DNA from: Ferruginibacter lapsinanis
GTDB taxonomy: Bacteria > Bacteroidota > Bacteroidia > Chitinophagales > Chitinophagaceae
NCBI RefSeq assembly: GCF_020783315.1
Contig: NZ_CP086063.1
Span: 2,592,501 to 2,656,500 of the forward strand
Direction of reading: 5' to 3'
Length of the DNA stretch: 64,000 nucleotides
In this document: positions 1 to 8,521 of the stretch, in pieces
How positions within the stretch are numbered: position 1 is the stretch's first letter
How the letters are laid out: each line of letters opens with the position of its first letter
Program-made: the position numbers and the translations under genes
The notes under the pieces: model-generated
Told to the model about the DNA's origin: nothing
What the model saw: only the letters and a program-made list of their open reading frames with translations
Databases searched by the model: none

Positions 1-103
1 ATAGTAAGATCACACTTATGATCGTATAAAAGAACCACATCAGTATTATTACAGCAGCCGCTAAAAAAATAGCCTTGGCAAGTTGTTTATATAAATTATT
101 CAT
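1..103 (-). CDS. N-terminal fragment of a membrane protein, cut by window edge (possibly AI-2E family transporter)
   Basis: An ATG at 103 on the minus strand opens a frame with no stop before the window edge, giving 34 residues. They start MNNLYKQLAKAIF and continue as an unbroken hydrophobic stretch that reads as a first transmembrane helix after a short amphipathic, basic N-terminus. A perfect TAnnTTTG box lies about 70 nt upstream. AI-2E/PerM-type permeases in Bacteroidota begin in this style, but 34 residues cannot settle the family. That it is a real membrane-protein start is fairly likely; the family name is a guess. Confidence 0.45.
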   Translation of the reverse strand, partial: MNNLYKQLAKAIFLAAAVIILMWFFYTIISVILL

Positions 104-173
104 TTGTGGTTTGCATAACAGGTAAAAGAGCGGAAGGGTAAAAATTTATCACGTCCTTACCATTAAACACTTA

Positions 174-181
174 CAAATGTA
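174..181 (-). promoter_or_regulatory. -7 promoter box TACATTTG
   Basis: On the minus strand this reads TACATTTG, a full match to the Bacteroidota TAnnTTTG element. It faces the partial membrane-protein gene whose ATG is at 103, giving a 5' leader of about 65 nt. No clear -33 TTTG is present at the usual distance. Confidence 0.4.
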
Positions 182-296
182 GAATAGAGCTTTATGGGAA
201 CTGTTACAATATTTATTCGGAGAATTACATAATTCACAGTTTTATATTCTCTTCAGATTGTTAGCCCTTCAATTTTACCAATAATGCTCCTCCGAT

Positions 297-1121
297 TTAT
301 TCATCATGCATACACAGCACAGGTATCTCTGATTTGGTAATAAATTTCTTTGTATTGCTTGTATGAAAAAGTTTTCCAATTAAACTATGCTTTTTAGGGA
401 TCACAATGATCATGTCCATATTATGTTCTTTTGCAAACTGATGAACACCAGCTTCAACATCCGTATGCTCGATATAATGATACACAGGCTTTATGTCGTC
501 TAGCATTGTATGCAGCAAAACGGTCTCGTGTGGGGTGATCTCTATAAATCGATTATGGGTAGATATTTTAATTACGTGAAGTCTTGCATTGAATGTTTTT
601 ACAATTTCCTTTATTCTGTCTGCAGGTGTTGTTTCTACGGCTTCTGTAAAATCGCAGGCAAATCCGATGTTTTTTATGCTGCTGTATTTTTGCACTTCGG
701 GGATAGCAATTATTGGCCAGGTTAAATGCCTGATCGTGGAGAGGGTAGTACTTCCAAAAAATATATTTTCAAGGTCGGTTTGTCCTTTTGCTCCCATTAT
801 AATAATAAAGGGATTAATTTTTTTGCAATAGGTTTCCAGGTCCTCAGGCATATAACCAAGTATAGCTTCTGTACTAACATTAACGGTATTGCCTGTAATT
901 GATTTTATTTTTTCTTCTAATGCAGCCATGCTTTCCTCAGCAGCATGCTTCATCTCCAATACATTTACAGATTGCAATGGAAGTTCTGCAGCGCTTACTG
1001 GTATATGATAGGTATGAAATAAAATGATATCAGCTCCGATGGCTTTTGCCATTTCAGCTCCATAATAAGCGGCATTTGTAGCCACTTTGGAAAAATCGGT
1101 AGCAATGAGGATCTTTTTCAT
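297..1121 (-). CDS. Universal stress protein, tandem UspA domains
   Basis: This 274-residue cytoplasmic protein has two Usp folds in tandem. Domain 1 (about 1-140) opens with MKKILIATDFSKVATNAAYY, the usual first strand and loop. It carries a complete nucleotide-binding signature GAKGQTDLENIFFGST, which fits G-x2-G-x9-G-S/T, so ATP binding is expected. Domain 2 (about 148-274) is more divergent; its last loop reads PKKHSLIGKLFHTSNTKK and lacks the second glycine pattern. Tandem Usp proteins of about 280 residues are common in Bacteroidota and are usually induced by starvation or oxygen stress. The gene stands alone, with a CCAAT-CTC-ATTGG palindrome about 100 nt upstream of its start. Family assignment is firm; the trigger is unknown. 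Confidence 0.9.
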   Translation of the reverse strand: MKKILIATDFSKVATNAAYYGAEMAKAIGADIILFHTYHIPVSAAELPLQSVNVLEMKHAAEESMAALEEKIKSITGNTVNVSTEAILGYMPEDLETYCKKINPFIIIMGAKGQTDLENIFFGSTTLSTIRHLTWPIIAIPEVQKYSSIKNIGFACDFTEAVETTPADRIKEIVKTFNARLHVIKISTHNRFIEITPHETVLLHTMLDDIKPVYHYIEHTDVEAGVHQFAKEHNMDMIIVIPKKHSLIGKLFHTSNTKKFITKSEIPVLCMHDE

Positions 1122-1431
1122 TATAGTTTATTTTATGACTTGAAGCTACAACAAAATTGTGCCAATTAAAACAACTAATATCAGTTTTACAGGTAGGTAA
1201 TAAGAATAGGTTACACCCAATCTCATTGGTCAGACATTGCAGTTGTGTTATGTCATGGCATTACTGTATCAAATAATTGCTTGTTGGTTAGATTGCGTCA
1301 ATGATCTTTTAACATATTGTATTGAAAATCTTTTTTAGTTTAGGGTTGAATTTAAATCCATCCCATGCATTAATTATACATTAAGGTTTCCAAAGCAACT
1401 GCTTTCATTCATCACGTTAAAATGTATAATT
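1122..1431. other. Divergent intergenic region between usp and the barrel gene
   Basis: This 310-base non-coding stretch separates two divergent genes, so it must hold both promoters. The only clear element is the palindrome CCAATCTCATTGG at 1217-1229, a plausible operator. No TAnnTTTG match is obvious on either strand, and no RNA gene or ORF of convincing quality is seen. Confidence 0.5.
1217..1229. promoter_or_regulatory. Palindrome CCAAT-N3-ATTGG upstream of usp
   Basis: A perfect 5-bp inverted repeat with a 3-nt spacer lies about 95-110 nt before the usp start codon. Its symmetry fits a dimeric regulator site. It is short, so chance is possible. Confidence 0.25.
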
Positions 1432-2202
1432 ATGAAAGCAAATGAAAAACTCCTCTCACTATTTGTTATTGCAGTAGCATTCAATACTGTTTCTGCAAAA
1501 GCACAATTATTCAGCAATATAAGCATTGGCGCAAATGGAGGTGCATATGTTTACCAGGGAGATCTTGCGCCGTCTGGTATGGGGTCATTAAAGACTACCA
1601 CAGCAGGCTTTAATATTTATGCTCAAAAAGCATTGAGTGATTATCTGTCATTTCGTTTCAATGTTGGTATTGCTAAATTGAGAGGGGATGAAAGTAAATA
1701 CAGTTCTCCTGCATACAGGCAACAACGGAATTTTATGTTCTCTACACCATTGAAAGAATTATCCGGGCTTATTTTATGGAATATCAAAGGGAGTAATTTC
1801 AGTAATAATGGAGCTGCTCCTTACTTATTAAGTGGCATAACTTTCTCTTTTCTACGAACTCAAATAGATTATAGCAGGTTAGATACTTCTCAATATAAAG
1901 ATCCCACAGTGTTTGCTAATATTGCCAGAGATGTAAATCACGGCACACCTAGGGTGATCCCTGTGATACCAATTGGTGGGGGAGTAGAATTTCCGCTTTC
2001 ACAAAAATTATTTCTTACTACAGAAGCATCGTATCGGTTCTCATTCACAGACTATATAGATGGCTTCAGTCTTGCTGCAGGCCCCGACAAGAAAGATCAT
2101 TATTATAGTGCAACGATCGGGTTAAGGTATAGATTCAATAACAATGATGATGAAGGCAGTGGTAAAGGCAATAAGACAGGGTGTCCTGCAAATGTTTATT
2201 AA
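1432..2202 (+). CDS. Outer-membrane beta-barrel protein (DUF6089/PorG-like)
   Basis: The 256-residue product begins with a typical signal peptide, with a basic start, a hydrophobic core and cleavage near AKAQ (residue 25). The mature part starts LFSNISIGANGGAYVYQGDL and consists of alternating aromatic/hydrophobic strands ending in IGLRYRFNNN, the last-strand pattern of an outer-membrane barrel. A short polar Gly/Asn/Lys-rich tail ends in GCPANVY. Length and the GAYVYQGDL-type opening fit the DUF6089 group, relatives of which include PorG of the type IX secretion system, though this copy need not act there. Its stop lies two bases from the stop of the convergent helical-repeat gene. Barrel nature is confident; the specific role is unknown. 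Confidence 0.75.
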   Translation: MKANEKLLSLFVIAVAFNTVSAKAQLFSNISIGANGGAYVYQGDLAPSGMGSLKTTTAGFNIYAQKALSDYLSFRFNVGIAKLRGDESKYSSPAYRQQRNFMFSTPLKELSGLILWNIKGSNFSNNGAAPYLLSGITFSFLRTQIDYSRLDTSQYKDPTVFANIARDVNHGTPRVIPVIPIGGGVEFPLSQKLFLTTEASYRFSFTDYIDGFSLAAGPDKKDHYYSATIGLRYRFNNNDDEGSGKGNKTGCPANVY

Positions 2203-2204
2203 TA

Positions 2205-3755
2205 TTAGGAGTAGTTTCTTTTATTGCTGAATTTCTTTTTTAAGACTTCCTGCACCGGTATGTTTTCAAGTTTGCTTTCTATCCAGGAAATGATATCTAG
2301 GTAAATAAAAGCACGGGTTTCAAAGCGATTGTTTTGATGATGTTTTAGTTTTAATAAAAGCTTTTCCAGTTCAGGCTTAATTGTTCTTACAGATAGATGA
2401 AAGGAATTGCGTAGGAATTTGAATATCTCTTCTTCCACTACGCTAAGGGTCTGCATCTTTGCCATAAAGCGATATACTGATTTGATCAGATGGTCCAGTA
2501 TTTTTTCGTTTCCTAGTTCATAATGTGCAATGAGATGCAGCAAACGAGAGTAGCACTGAAGATCCGACCGCAGGTCCATTTTCCAGTTGATTATTTTATT
2601 CAGGTAATCGATGGCTTTTTCATAGTTGCCACTACCAAAATACAAACAAGCAATTTTGTAGTAAAAAACTAAAATACGGTGTCTGTCCAGGTATATTTCA
2701 TACTCTTTTAATTTGGCTTCAATTTCCGGTATCAATTCAATACCTTCTGAAAAACTTCCTTCTAAAAAATGTTTGTTGAAGACAGATATCGTTCTGTATA
2801 CAAAACACTGAATGCTGTTGTTGATACTGCTTTTAACAATGTCGCTATCGCAAAAGAGATCAAATTTATCAAGTGTTTCTTTTAGCTTCTGATGATTGGC
2901 CAGGTCAAAATGTGATCCCATCAAGTTGTGCATGCCTTTAATATAGTGGCCACTTTCAATGGCGATCATATATGGCTCTTCTTCAAAAATATTCACCCAT
3001 TTTTGAGTGTAGCGATAATATTGTAAAAAATCCTGGCGTATAAAGGCGTTCCAGCAATAACTCTGGTATAAAAATAATTTTTCAAAAAAAGATTTGCATT
3101 TGCCCGCTTTGTCTCCCAGTTTTTGAACAAAAAAGTTTTCTACTTCATTTGCTTCCTGCTCATTACGGGCATGGCCATGATTAATGTACCAACTGTATAA
3201 TTGTAAAGCCAGATTAGAAAGCTGCGAAACTAAAGATAACGTGTCATTAACTTCATCAGCCTCTTTGCTTAATTGGTCGGCCCTGTTTTGGATGCTTCTG
3301 GTAATATGCAGTGCCTCGATATTTTTTTCAAAAAACAACGCCTGTTGCAAATAAGTAAATTGATTTTTTACTTTGGCCTGTTCTTTGAGTTTATCCAGCA
3401 CTTTCAGACTTTGCAGGTACAATCCCTTGTTATACAATATACGGGCATAATCCATTTGTTCGTGTAGCTGAATATCGATATTGCTTTCGTCCGTTATCAA
3501 TCGCAAACTGGATAAAAGTTGTTTGTATAAATGTGCTTTTAAATTGCTGAGTTGTTGTTTTTTGATCGACTCATTTTTCTTTAATAAGATGCCTTCATCA
3601 TACGTATCCATTTTGTCAAGTGCATCAAATAGTTGTATGATCTTAAGATCGTCGGATGCAGTGTTTCTGGTGGCGTAAAGCTTAAAATTGCGTTTTTCGC
3701 TCTTTTCAAGCGATTTTATTAGTTGGAATAGAGGGTCTGTACTGCGGTTGGGCAT
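2205..3755 (-). CDS. Conserved 516-aa helical-repeat protein, paralogue of the product at 55362-56915
   Basis: I do not recognise a named family. The 516 residues are almost all helical, rich in Leu, Lys, Tyr and Glu, with TPR-like pairs such as ARILYNKGLYLQSLKVLDKL (about 108-127) and YFGSGNYEKAIDYLNKII (about 375-392). It has no signal peptide or membrane segment, so it is probably cytoplasmic. It aligns end to end, without large gaps, with a second product in this window (55362-56915), sharing long blocks such as LFQLIKSLEKxEKRNFKLY and IKGMHNL. The invariant N-terminal block suggests a functional surface. It is divergent from leuA and convergent with the barrel gene. The other copy sits next to a response regulator, so a scaffold or sensor role in signalling is possible, but this is inference. 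Confidence 0.75.
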   Translation of the reverse strand: MPNRSTDPLFQLIKSLEKSEKRNFKLYATRNTASDDLKIIQLFDALDKMDTYDEGILLKKNESIKKQQLSNLKAHLYKQLLSSLRLITDESNIDIQLHEQMDYARILYNKGLYLQSLKVLDKLKEQAKVKNQFTYLQQALFFEKNIEALHITRSIQNRADQLSKEADEVNDTLSLVSQLSNLALQLYSWYINHGHARNEQEANEVENFFVQKLGDKAGKCKSFFEKLFLYQSYCWNAFIRQDFLQYYRYTQKWVNIFEEEPYMIAIESGHYIKGMHNLMGSHFDLANHQKLKETLDKFDLFCDSDIVKSSINNSIQCFVYRTISVFNKHFLEGSFSEGIELIPEIEAKLKEYEIYLDRHRILVFYYKIACLYFGSGNYEKAIDYLNKIINWKMDLRSDLQCYSRLLHLIAHYELGNEKILDHLIKSVYRFMAKMQTLSVVEEEIFKFLRNSFHLSVRTIKPELEKLLLKLKHHQNNRFETRAFIYLDIISWIESKLENIPVQEVLKKKFSNKRNYS

Positions 3756-3846
3756 CGTAATTGAAATAGTTTAAAATCCTATACAGTAAAGGCTTTTAGC
3801 CATAAATTCCCCCTTTATATAGCGTAAAAAATAGCGTTTTTTATTG

Positions 3847-3927
3847 TTGCTAACTGAACGTTTAGTTGTAAATTAGCAATCCATGTTTATCAGCCATATA
3901 AAAGCGGTTGCCAAATGTAAAACATTT
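3847..3927. promoter_or_regulatory. Two inverted repeats upstream of leuA
   Basis: In the 203-bp divergent spacer before leuA, TTGCTAA (3847-3853) pairs with TTAGCAA (3873-3879). A tighter palindrome AAATGT-AAA-ACATTT lies at 3913-3927, 31 nt before the leuA ATG. The second is well placed for a repressor operator of the biosynthetic operon. No leader peptide rich in Leu, Ile or Val codons is visible, so attenuation of the enteric type is not supported. Confidence 0.35.
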
Positions 3928-3958
3928 AACCTCATTTGTATAAAAACAATGTAATTGT

Positions 3959-5122
3959 ATGCCACAAAATAAGATATATATTTTCGATACAACCCTTAGA
4001 GACGGGGAACAAGTCCCAGGTTGTAAATTGAACACTGATGAGAAAATTGAGATCGCTCTTCAATTAGAAGAGTTAGGTGTAGATATAATCGAAGCCGGGT
4101 TTCCTATTTCCAGTCCTGGTGATTTCGCCTCTGTAGAAGCCATTTCCAAAGTAATTAAAAATGCTACTGTTTGCGGATTGACAAGATCTGTTCAAAAAGA
4201 TATCGAAGTAGCTGCAGCTGCATTAAAGCATGCAGTTAAACCAAGAATTCACACTGGTATCGGCGCTTCAGACATACATATAAAATATAAATTCAATACA
4301 ACACGTGAGGCAATTCTCGAAAGAGCTGCTGCAGCCACCAAGATCGCAAGAAACCTGGTGCCTGATGTAGAGTTTTTCTGTGAAGATGCCGGTAGGGCTG
4401 ACAATGCATTTTTAGCTAAACTGGTAGAAACCGTAATAGCAGCCGGTGCTACCGTTGTAAATATTCCCGATACTACCGGTTATTGTTTACCTCATCAGTA
4501 TGGTGAAAAAATAGCCTACCTGGTAAACAATGTTTCCAATATTGACAAGGCGATCATATCCTGTCATTGCCATAATGACCTGGGGCTGGCCACAGCTAAT
4601 TCTATTTCCGGTATTATCAATGGGGCAAGACAAATTGAATGTACCATCAACGGCATTGGCGAAAGAGCCGGTAATACTTCTCTGGAAGAAGTAGTGATGA
4701 TCATAAAACAGCACGAGGCTCTAGGGTTCTATACAAATATCAATGCTAAAAAATTAAATCCTATAAGTCATCTGGTCAGTGATACCATGCGAATGCCGGT
4801 CCAGCCAAATAAGGCGATCGTTGGTGCAAACGCATTTGCCCACTCTTCGGGTATTCATCAGGATGGATTTTTAAAAGAAGCCATCACTTATGAGATCATC
4901 AATCCTGAAGATGTTGGAGCTGATCTGTCTAAAATTGTTTTAACGGCAAGGAGTGGACGAAGTGCATTGGCTTACCGTTTCCAAAAATTAGGGTACGAGT
5001 TCAATAGAAATGATATAGATGCTTTGTATGAAGTTTTTCTGCATGTAGCAGATACTAAAAAAGAAGTGGAGGATGCAGATCTCGAGGTGTTGGCAAAAAA
5101 TCATATCGCAGTAACAGCTTAA
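3959..5122 (+). CDS. leuA: 2-isopropylmalate synthase, short form
   Basis: LeuA condenses acetyl-CoA with 2-ketoisovalerate, the first committed step of leucine synthesis, in the cytoplasm. The HMGL-like TIM barrel is complete: [10 protein letters not shown] near residue 11 holds the catalytic Arg-Asp and [11 protein letters not shown] near 203 gives the metal-binding histidines. GIHQDGFLK (about 302) marks the start of the linker subdomain. At 387 residues it stops about 130 residues short of the enteric enzyme and lacks the C-terminal LeuA dimer domain that binds leucine, so classical feedback inhibition is not expected. Citramalate or homocitrate synthase share this fold; the neighbours leuB and ilvDBNC favour LeuA. 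It opens a ten-gene co-directional block. Confidence 0.92.
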   Translation: MPQNKIYIFDTTLRDGEQVPGCKLNTDEKIEIALQLEELGVDIIEAGFPISSPGDFASVEAISKVIKNATVCGLTRSVQKDIEVAAAALKHAVKPRIHTGIGASDIHIKYKFNTTREAILERAAAATKIARNLVPDVEFFCEDAGRADNAFLAKLVETVIAAGATVVNIPDTTGYCLPHQYGEKIAYLVNNVSNIDKAIISCHCHNDLGLATANSISGIINGARQIECTINGIGERAGNTSLEEVVMIIKQHEALGFYTNINAKKLNPISHLVSDTMRMPVQPNKAIVGANAFAHSSGIHQDGFLKEAITYEIINPEDVGADLSKIVLTARSGRSALAYRFQKLGYEFNRNDIDALYEVFLHVADTKKEVEDADLEVLAKNHIAVTA

Positions 5123-5154
5123 TCTTTTTTATCCTTAATAAACTTGAGTGATTC

Positions 5155-5613
5155 ATGGAGACCCAATTAAAAGTGTTGGCTTTTATACAAGAGACGTTCG
5201 AAAAAACACTGGATGGATATACAAATGAACAGATCAACCAAATTCCGGAAGGCTTTAAAAATAACCTGATCTGGAATTATGCACATATTATTTCTGCTCT
5301 TCAAATGTTATGTTATGTTAGAGCAGGTATTAAACCGGTTTTAGATCAGGGGTTTATCGATCGGTATAAAATAGGAACAAAACCGGAAGGAACCGTATCA
5401 GCAGAAGAGTATCAACAATACAAAGCATTTGCTAAGCTTGGAGTAGAAAAATTAGGAGAGGATTATGCAGCTCACAAGTTCGCAGGCTTTCAGGGTTTTA
5501 AAACAATGAGTGGCATTGAGTTGACGAATATAGAATTAGCCATCGAGTATGCAATCATGCATGCAGGTTTACATAGCGGATATATTTTAGCCCTAAAAAA
5601 GTTCATTAAATAA
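5155..5613 (+). CDS. DinB-family protein inside the leu operon
   Basis: This 152-residue protein has the DinB/YfiT four-helix-bundle layout: an N-terminal helix with LAFIQETFEKTL, the conserved first histidine in NLIWNYAHI (about 43), and a late helix with MHAGLHSGYIL (about 137-145) supplying two more histidines. The three-histidine metal site therefore looks intact. Members of this superfamily act as thiol-dependent metalloenzymes (for example bacillithiol transferases) or have no known role. It lies 32 bp after leuA and 23 bp before leuB, so it is almost surely co-transcribed with leucine genes, where no DinB protein is needed by the known pathway. Start ATG at 5155 is the only good one. 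Confidence 0.8.
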   Translation: METQLKVLAFIQETFEKTLDGYTNEQINQIPEGFKNNLIWNYAHIISALQMLCYVRAGIKPVLDQGFIDRYKIGTKPEGTVSAEEYQQYKAFAKLGVEKLGEDYAAHKFAGFQGFKTMSGIELTNIELAIEYAIMHAGLHSGYILALKKFIK

Positions 5614-5636
5614 TATTCGTCAATCGCAATACATAT

Positions 5637-6752
5637 ATGAAAAAGAATATAGCAGTAATATTAGGCGATGGGATCGGACCGGAAGTGACGCAGCAATCCA
5701 TTAGAGTATTGGATGCGATCGCTGAGAAGTTCGAGCATGAATTTATTTATACTAATTGTTTAATGGGGGCTGTAGCTATTGATGCCACAGGGAATCCTTT
5801 ACCTGATGAAACAATAGAGATCTGTTTAAACAGTGATGCTATTCTTTTCGGAGCAATCGGTCATCCTAAATACGATAATGACCCAACAGCTAAAGTAAGA
5901 CCGGAGCAGGCTTTGTTTAAATTAAGAAAGGCTTTACAACTCTATGCCAATATCCGTCCGATAGCAACCTATCCTTCTTTGCACCATTTATCGCCACTTA
6001 AAGAGAAAAGATTAGAAGAAGTTGATTTTGTTATTTACCGAGAATTAATGGGGGGGATTTATTTTGGAGAAAAAAAGACAAATGAAGATCATACATGGGC
6101 AACAGAAGAATGCACATATACATCTGCCGAAATAGAACGTATCAGTCACCTGGCTTTTAAGGATGCACAAAAAAGAAGAAAGAAACTAACGTTAATAGAT
6201 AAGTCAAATGTATTAGAAACATCAAAGTTGTGGAGGAAAATAGTAAAAGATATTGCGTTACAATATCCTGATGTACAGGTAGATTTTTTGTATGTAGATA
6301 ATGCAGCCATGCAGATCATCATCAACCCAAAACAATTTGACGTGATCCTTACAGAGAATCTGTTTGGAGATATTTTGAGCCAGGAAGCCTGTGTGATAAG
6401 TGGTTCATTAGGCTTATTGCCTTCTGTGTCTATTGGTAATTCAACCGCTTTGTTTGAGCCTATTCATGGTTCGTATCCGCAGGCTGCAGGTAAAGATATT
6501 GCTAACCCTATCGGGTCAATATTATCTGCCGCAATGATGCTGGAGTATTTTGGAATGAAAGAAGAAGCTAAATTGGTTCGTAGTGGTGTTGAATGGACGA
6601 TCAAAAATTTATTTGTAACAAAAGATGTCGATCCGATCAATTTTTATTTTACCAGTACAGTGGGAGAATTGATCACAGAGTACATCCACGGCAGAGTGTC
6701 AGGGGATGTTAATTTAGAAAATGTAGAATTACGAAAATCAACGATCATATAA
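5637..6752 (+). CDS. leuB: 3-isopropylmalate dehydrogenase
   Basis: LeuB oxidises and decarboxylates 3-isopropylmalate to 2-ketoisocaproate with NAD, the third leucine step. The 371-residue sequence has the family opening VILGDGIGPEV, the substrate-arginine stretch LRKALQLYANIRP (about 98-110) and RELMGGIYFGE (about 135). The metal-aspartate region DNAAMQIIINPKQFDVILTE (about 222-241) is followed by NLFGDILSQE and the NAD-binding loop FEPIHGSYPQAAGKD (about 282). Length is normal. The enzyme for the preceding step, isopropylmalate isomerase (leuCD), is not encoded anywhere in this window and must lie elsewhere. It is followed by a 63-bp spacer with GTTTAACG repeats before ilvD. Confidence 0.96.
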   Translation: MKKNIAVILGDGIGPEVTQQSIRVLDAIAEKFEHEFIYTNCLMGAVAIDATGNPLPDETIEICLNSDAILFGAIGHPKYDNDPTAKVRPEQALFKLRKALQLYANIRPIATYPSLHHLSPLKEKRLEEVDFVIYRELMGGIYFGEKKTNEDHTWATEECTYTSAEIERISHLAFKDAQKRRKKLTLIDKSNVLETSKLWRKIVKDIALQYPDVQVDFLYVDNAAMQIIINPKQFDVILTENLFGDILSQEACVISGSLGLLPSVSIGNSTALFEPIHGSYPQAAGKDIANPIGSILSAAMMLEYFGMKEEAKLVRSGVEWTIKNLFVTKDVDPINFYFTSTVGELITEYIHGRVSGDVNLENVELRKSTII

Positions 6753-6754
6753 AA

Positions 6755-6808
6755 CAGCGTTTAACGTTTAACGCTGAACCTTTAAACGATTTAAACGATT
6801 TAAACGAA
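6755..6808. repeat. GTTTAACG-type intergenic repeat, leuB-ilvD spacer
   Basis: The spacer contains CAGCGTT-TAACGTTT-AACGCTG, a 7-bp inverted repeat (hairpin), followed by three tandem ATTTAAACG-like units ending in an A-run just before the ilvD ATG. The core GTTTAACGTTTAACG recurs exactly in the ilvC-ilvA spacer near 12542-12556. It looks like a small interspersed repeat rather than a terminator because no U-run follows the stem. Confidence 0.5.
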
Positions 6809-6815
6809 AAAAAGA

Positions 6816-8495
6816 ATGGAACTAAACAAATACAGTAAGGTACTTACACAGGATGAAACTCAACCGGCTGCACAAGCAATGTTGTATGGTATAGGATTAA
6901 CAGAAGCTGACCTGAAAAAAGCACAGGTAGGTATTGCAAGCATGGGTTACGATGGCAATACATGTAACATGCATTTGAATGACTTGGCAAAAGTGGTGAA
7001 AGAAGGCGTGTGGAAAAATGATCTGGTGGGATTGATATTTAATACGATCGGTATCAGTGATGGTATCAGTAATGGTACTGACGGTATGCGTTATTCGCTG
7101 GTAAGCCGTGATCTGATCGCAGATAGTATTGAAAGTGTTTGTGGTGGATTTTATTATGATGGTTTGATCGCTTTACCGGGCTGTGATAAAAACATGCCGG
7201 GTGCTATCATGGCAATGGGCCGTTTAAATCGTCCATCAATTATGATATATGGTGGAACAATTGCTCCGGGTCATTATAAAGGAGAAGAACTGAATATTAT
7301 TTCTTCTTTTGAAGCTTTAGGTAAAAAGCTTGCGGGGACTATTACACCGGAAGATTTTAAAGAAGTAGTAAAACATAGTTGCCCGGGAGCAGGAGCTTGT
7401 GGTGGTATGTATACAGCTAACACCATGGCTGCGGCAATTGAGGCATTGGGCATGAGTTTACCTTATTCCTCATCTAACCCTGCAATCAGCGATGATAAAA
7501 GCAAAGAATGTTTAGATGCAGGAAAAGCAATAAAGATATTATTGGAAAAAGATATCAAACCAAGGAATATCATGACCAAGAAAGCATTTGAAAATGCGAT
7601 TGTTACGGTTATGATATTTGGCGGCAGTACAAATGCGGTATTGCATTTGATCGCAATGGCTAAAAGTGTGGATGTGGATCTTACGCAGGATGATTTTCAA
7701 CGCATCAGTGATAAAACGCCTGTGTTAGCAGATTTTAAACCAAGCGGAAAATATTTGATGCAGGAATTACATGCGCATGGTGGCGTTCCTTCTGTAATGA
7801 AATACTTGTTACAAAAAGGATTGTTGCATGGAGATTGTCTAACGGTAACGGGTAAAACAGTTGCAGAGAACCTGGCAAATGTTCCGGATCTAAACTTCGA
7901 TACTCAAAAAATCATTTTCCCTCTAGAGCAACCATTGAAAACAACGGGGCACTTGCAAATTTTGTACGGAAACCTGGCAGAAAAGGGTAGTGTAGCAAAG
8001 ATCAGTGGTAAAGAAGGTGAACGTTTTGAAGGACCTGCAAGAGTATTTAATGGTGAAAAAGATCTGGTGGCAGGAATTGCAAGTGGAAGAGTAAAAAAAG
8101 GCGATGTTGTTGTAATAAGATATGAAGGTCCGAAAGGTGCGCCGGGTATGCCTGAAATGCTGAAACCAACTTCAGCAATTATGGGTGCCGGTTTGGGTAA
8201 AGATGTTGCATTGATCACAGATGGAAGATTCAGTGGAGGTTCTCATGGTTTCGTCGTCGGGCATATCACTCCGGAAGCATTTGAAGGAGGTTTGATTGCA
8301 TTGGTGCAGGATGATGACATCATAGAACTGGATGCAAGCGCAAACAAGATCAACCTGAAAGTTGCTGACGAAGTGATAGCAGAAAGACGCAAAAACTGGA
8401 AGCAACCGGCATTGAAAGAAACGAAAGGAGTGTTGTATAAATATGCAATGTGTGTGAAAGATGCTTCTCAGGGATGTGTAACAGATGAAGCATAA
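6816..8495 (+). CDS. ilvD: Dihydroxy-acid dehydratase
   Basis: IlvD dehydrates 2,3-dihydroxy-3-methylvalerate and 2,3-dihydroxyisovalerate to the 2-keto acids for isoleucine and valine. It carries an iron-sulfur cluster. The 559-residue protein has the expected cluster cysteines: GMDYDGNTC-like text near residue 50 ([12 protein letters not shown]), GCDKNMPG near 123 and [16 protein letters not shown] near 190. The C-terminal swivelling domain carries the conserved [20 protein letters not shown] (about 470-489). Length is normal. It lies 26 bp before ilvB. No truncation or frameshift is seen. Confidence 0.97.
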   Translation: MELNKYSKVLTQDETQPAAQAMLYGIGLTEADLKKAQVGIASMGYDGNTCNMHLNDLAKVVKEGVWKNDLVGLIFNTIGISDGISNGTDGMRYSLVSRDLIADSIESVCGGFYYDGLIALPGCDKNMPGAIMAMGRLNRPSIMIYGGTIAPGHYKGEELNIISSFEALGKKLAGTITPEDFKEVVKHSCPGAGACGGMYTANTMAAAIEALGMSLPYSSSNPAISDDKSKECLDAGKAIKILLEKDIKPRNIMTKKAFENAIVTVMIFGGSTNAVLHLIAMAKSVDVDLTQDDFQRISDKTPVLADFKPSGKYLMQELHAHGGVPSVMKYLLQKGLLHGDCLTVTGKTVAENLANVPDLNFDTQKIIFPLEQPLKTTGHLQILYGNLAEKGSVAKISGKEGERFEGPARVFNGEKDLVAGIASGRVKKGDVVVIRYEGPKGAPGMPEMLKPTSAIMGAGLGKDVALITDGRFSGGSHGFVVGHITPEAFEGGLIALVQDDDIIELDASANKINLKVADEVIAERRKNWKQPALKETKGVLYKYAMCVKDASQGCVTDEA

Positions 8496-8521
8496 AATAA
8501 TTAACAACTAAAATTTGAGTT

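Noticed and set aside
3756..3958. Leader-peptide attenuator for leuA.
   Set aside because: No short ORF rich in Leu, Ile or Val codons and no terminator-antiterminator pair were found.
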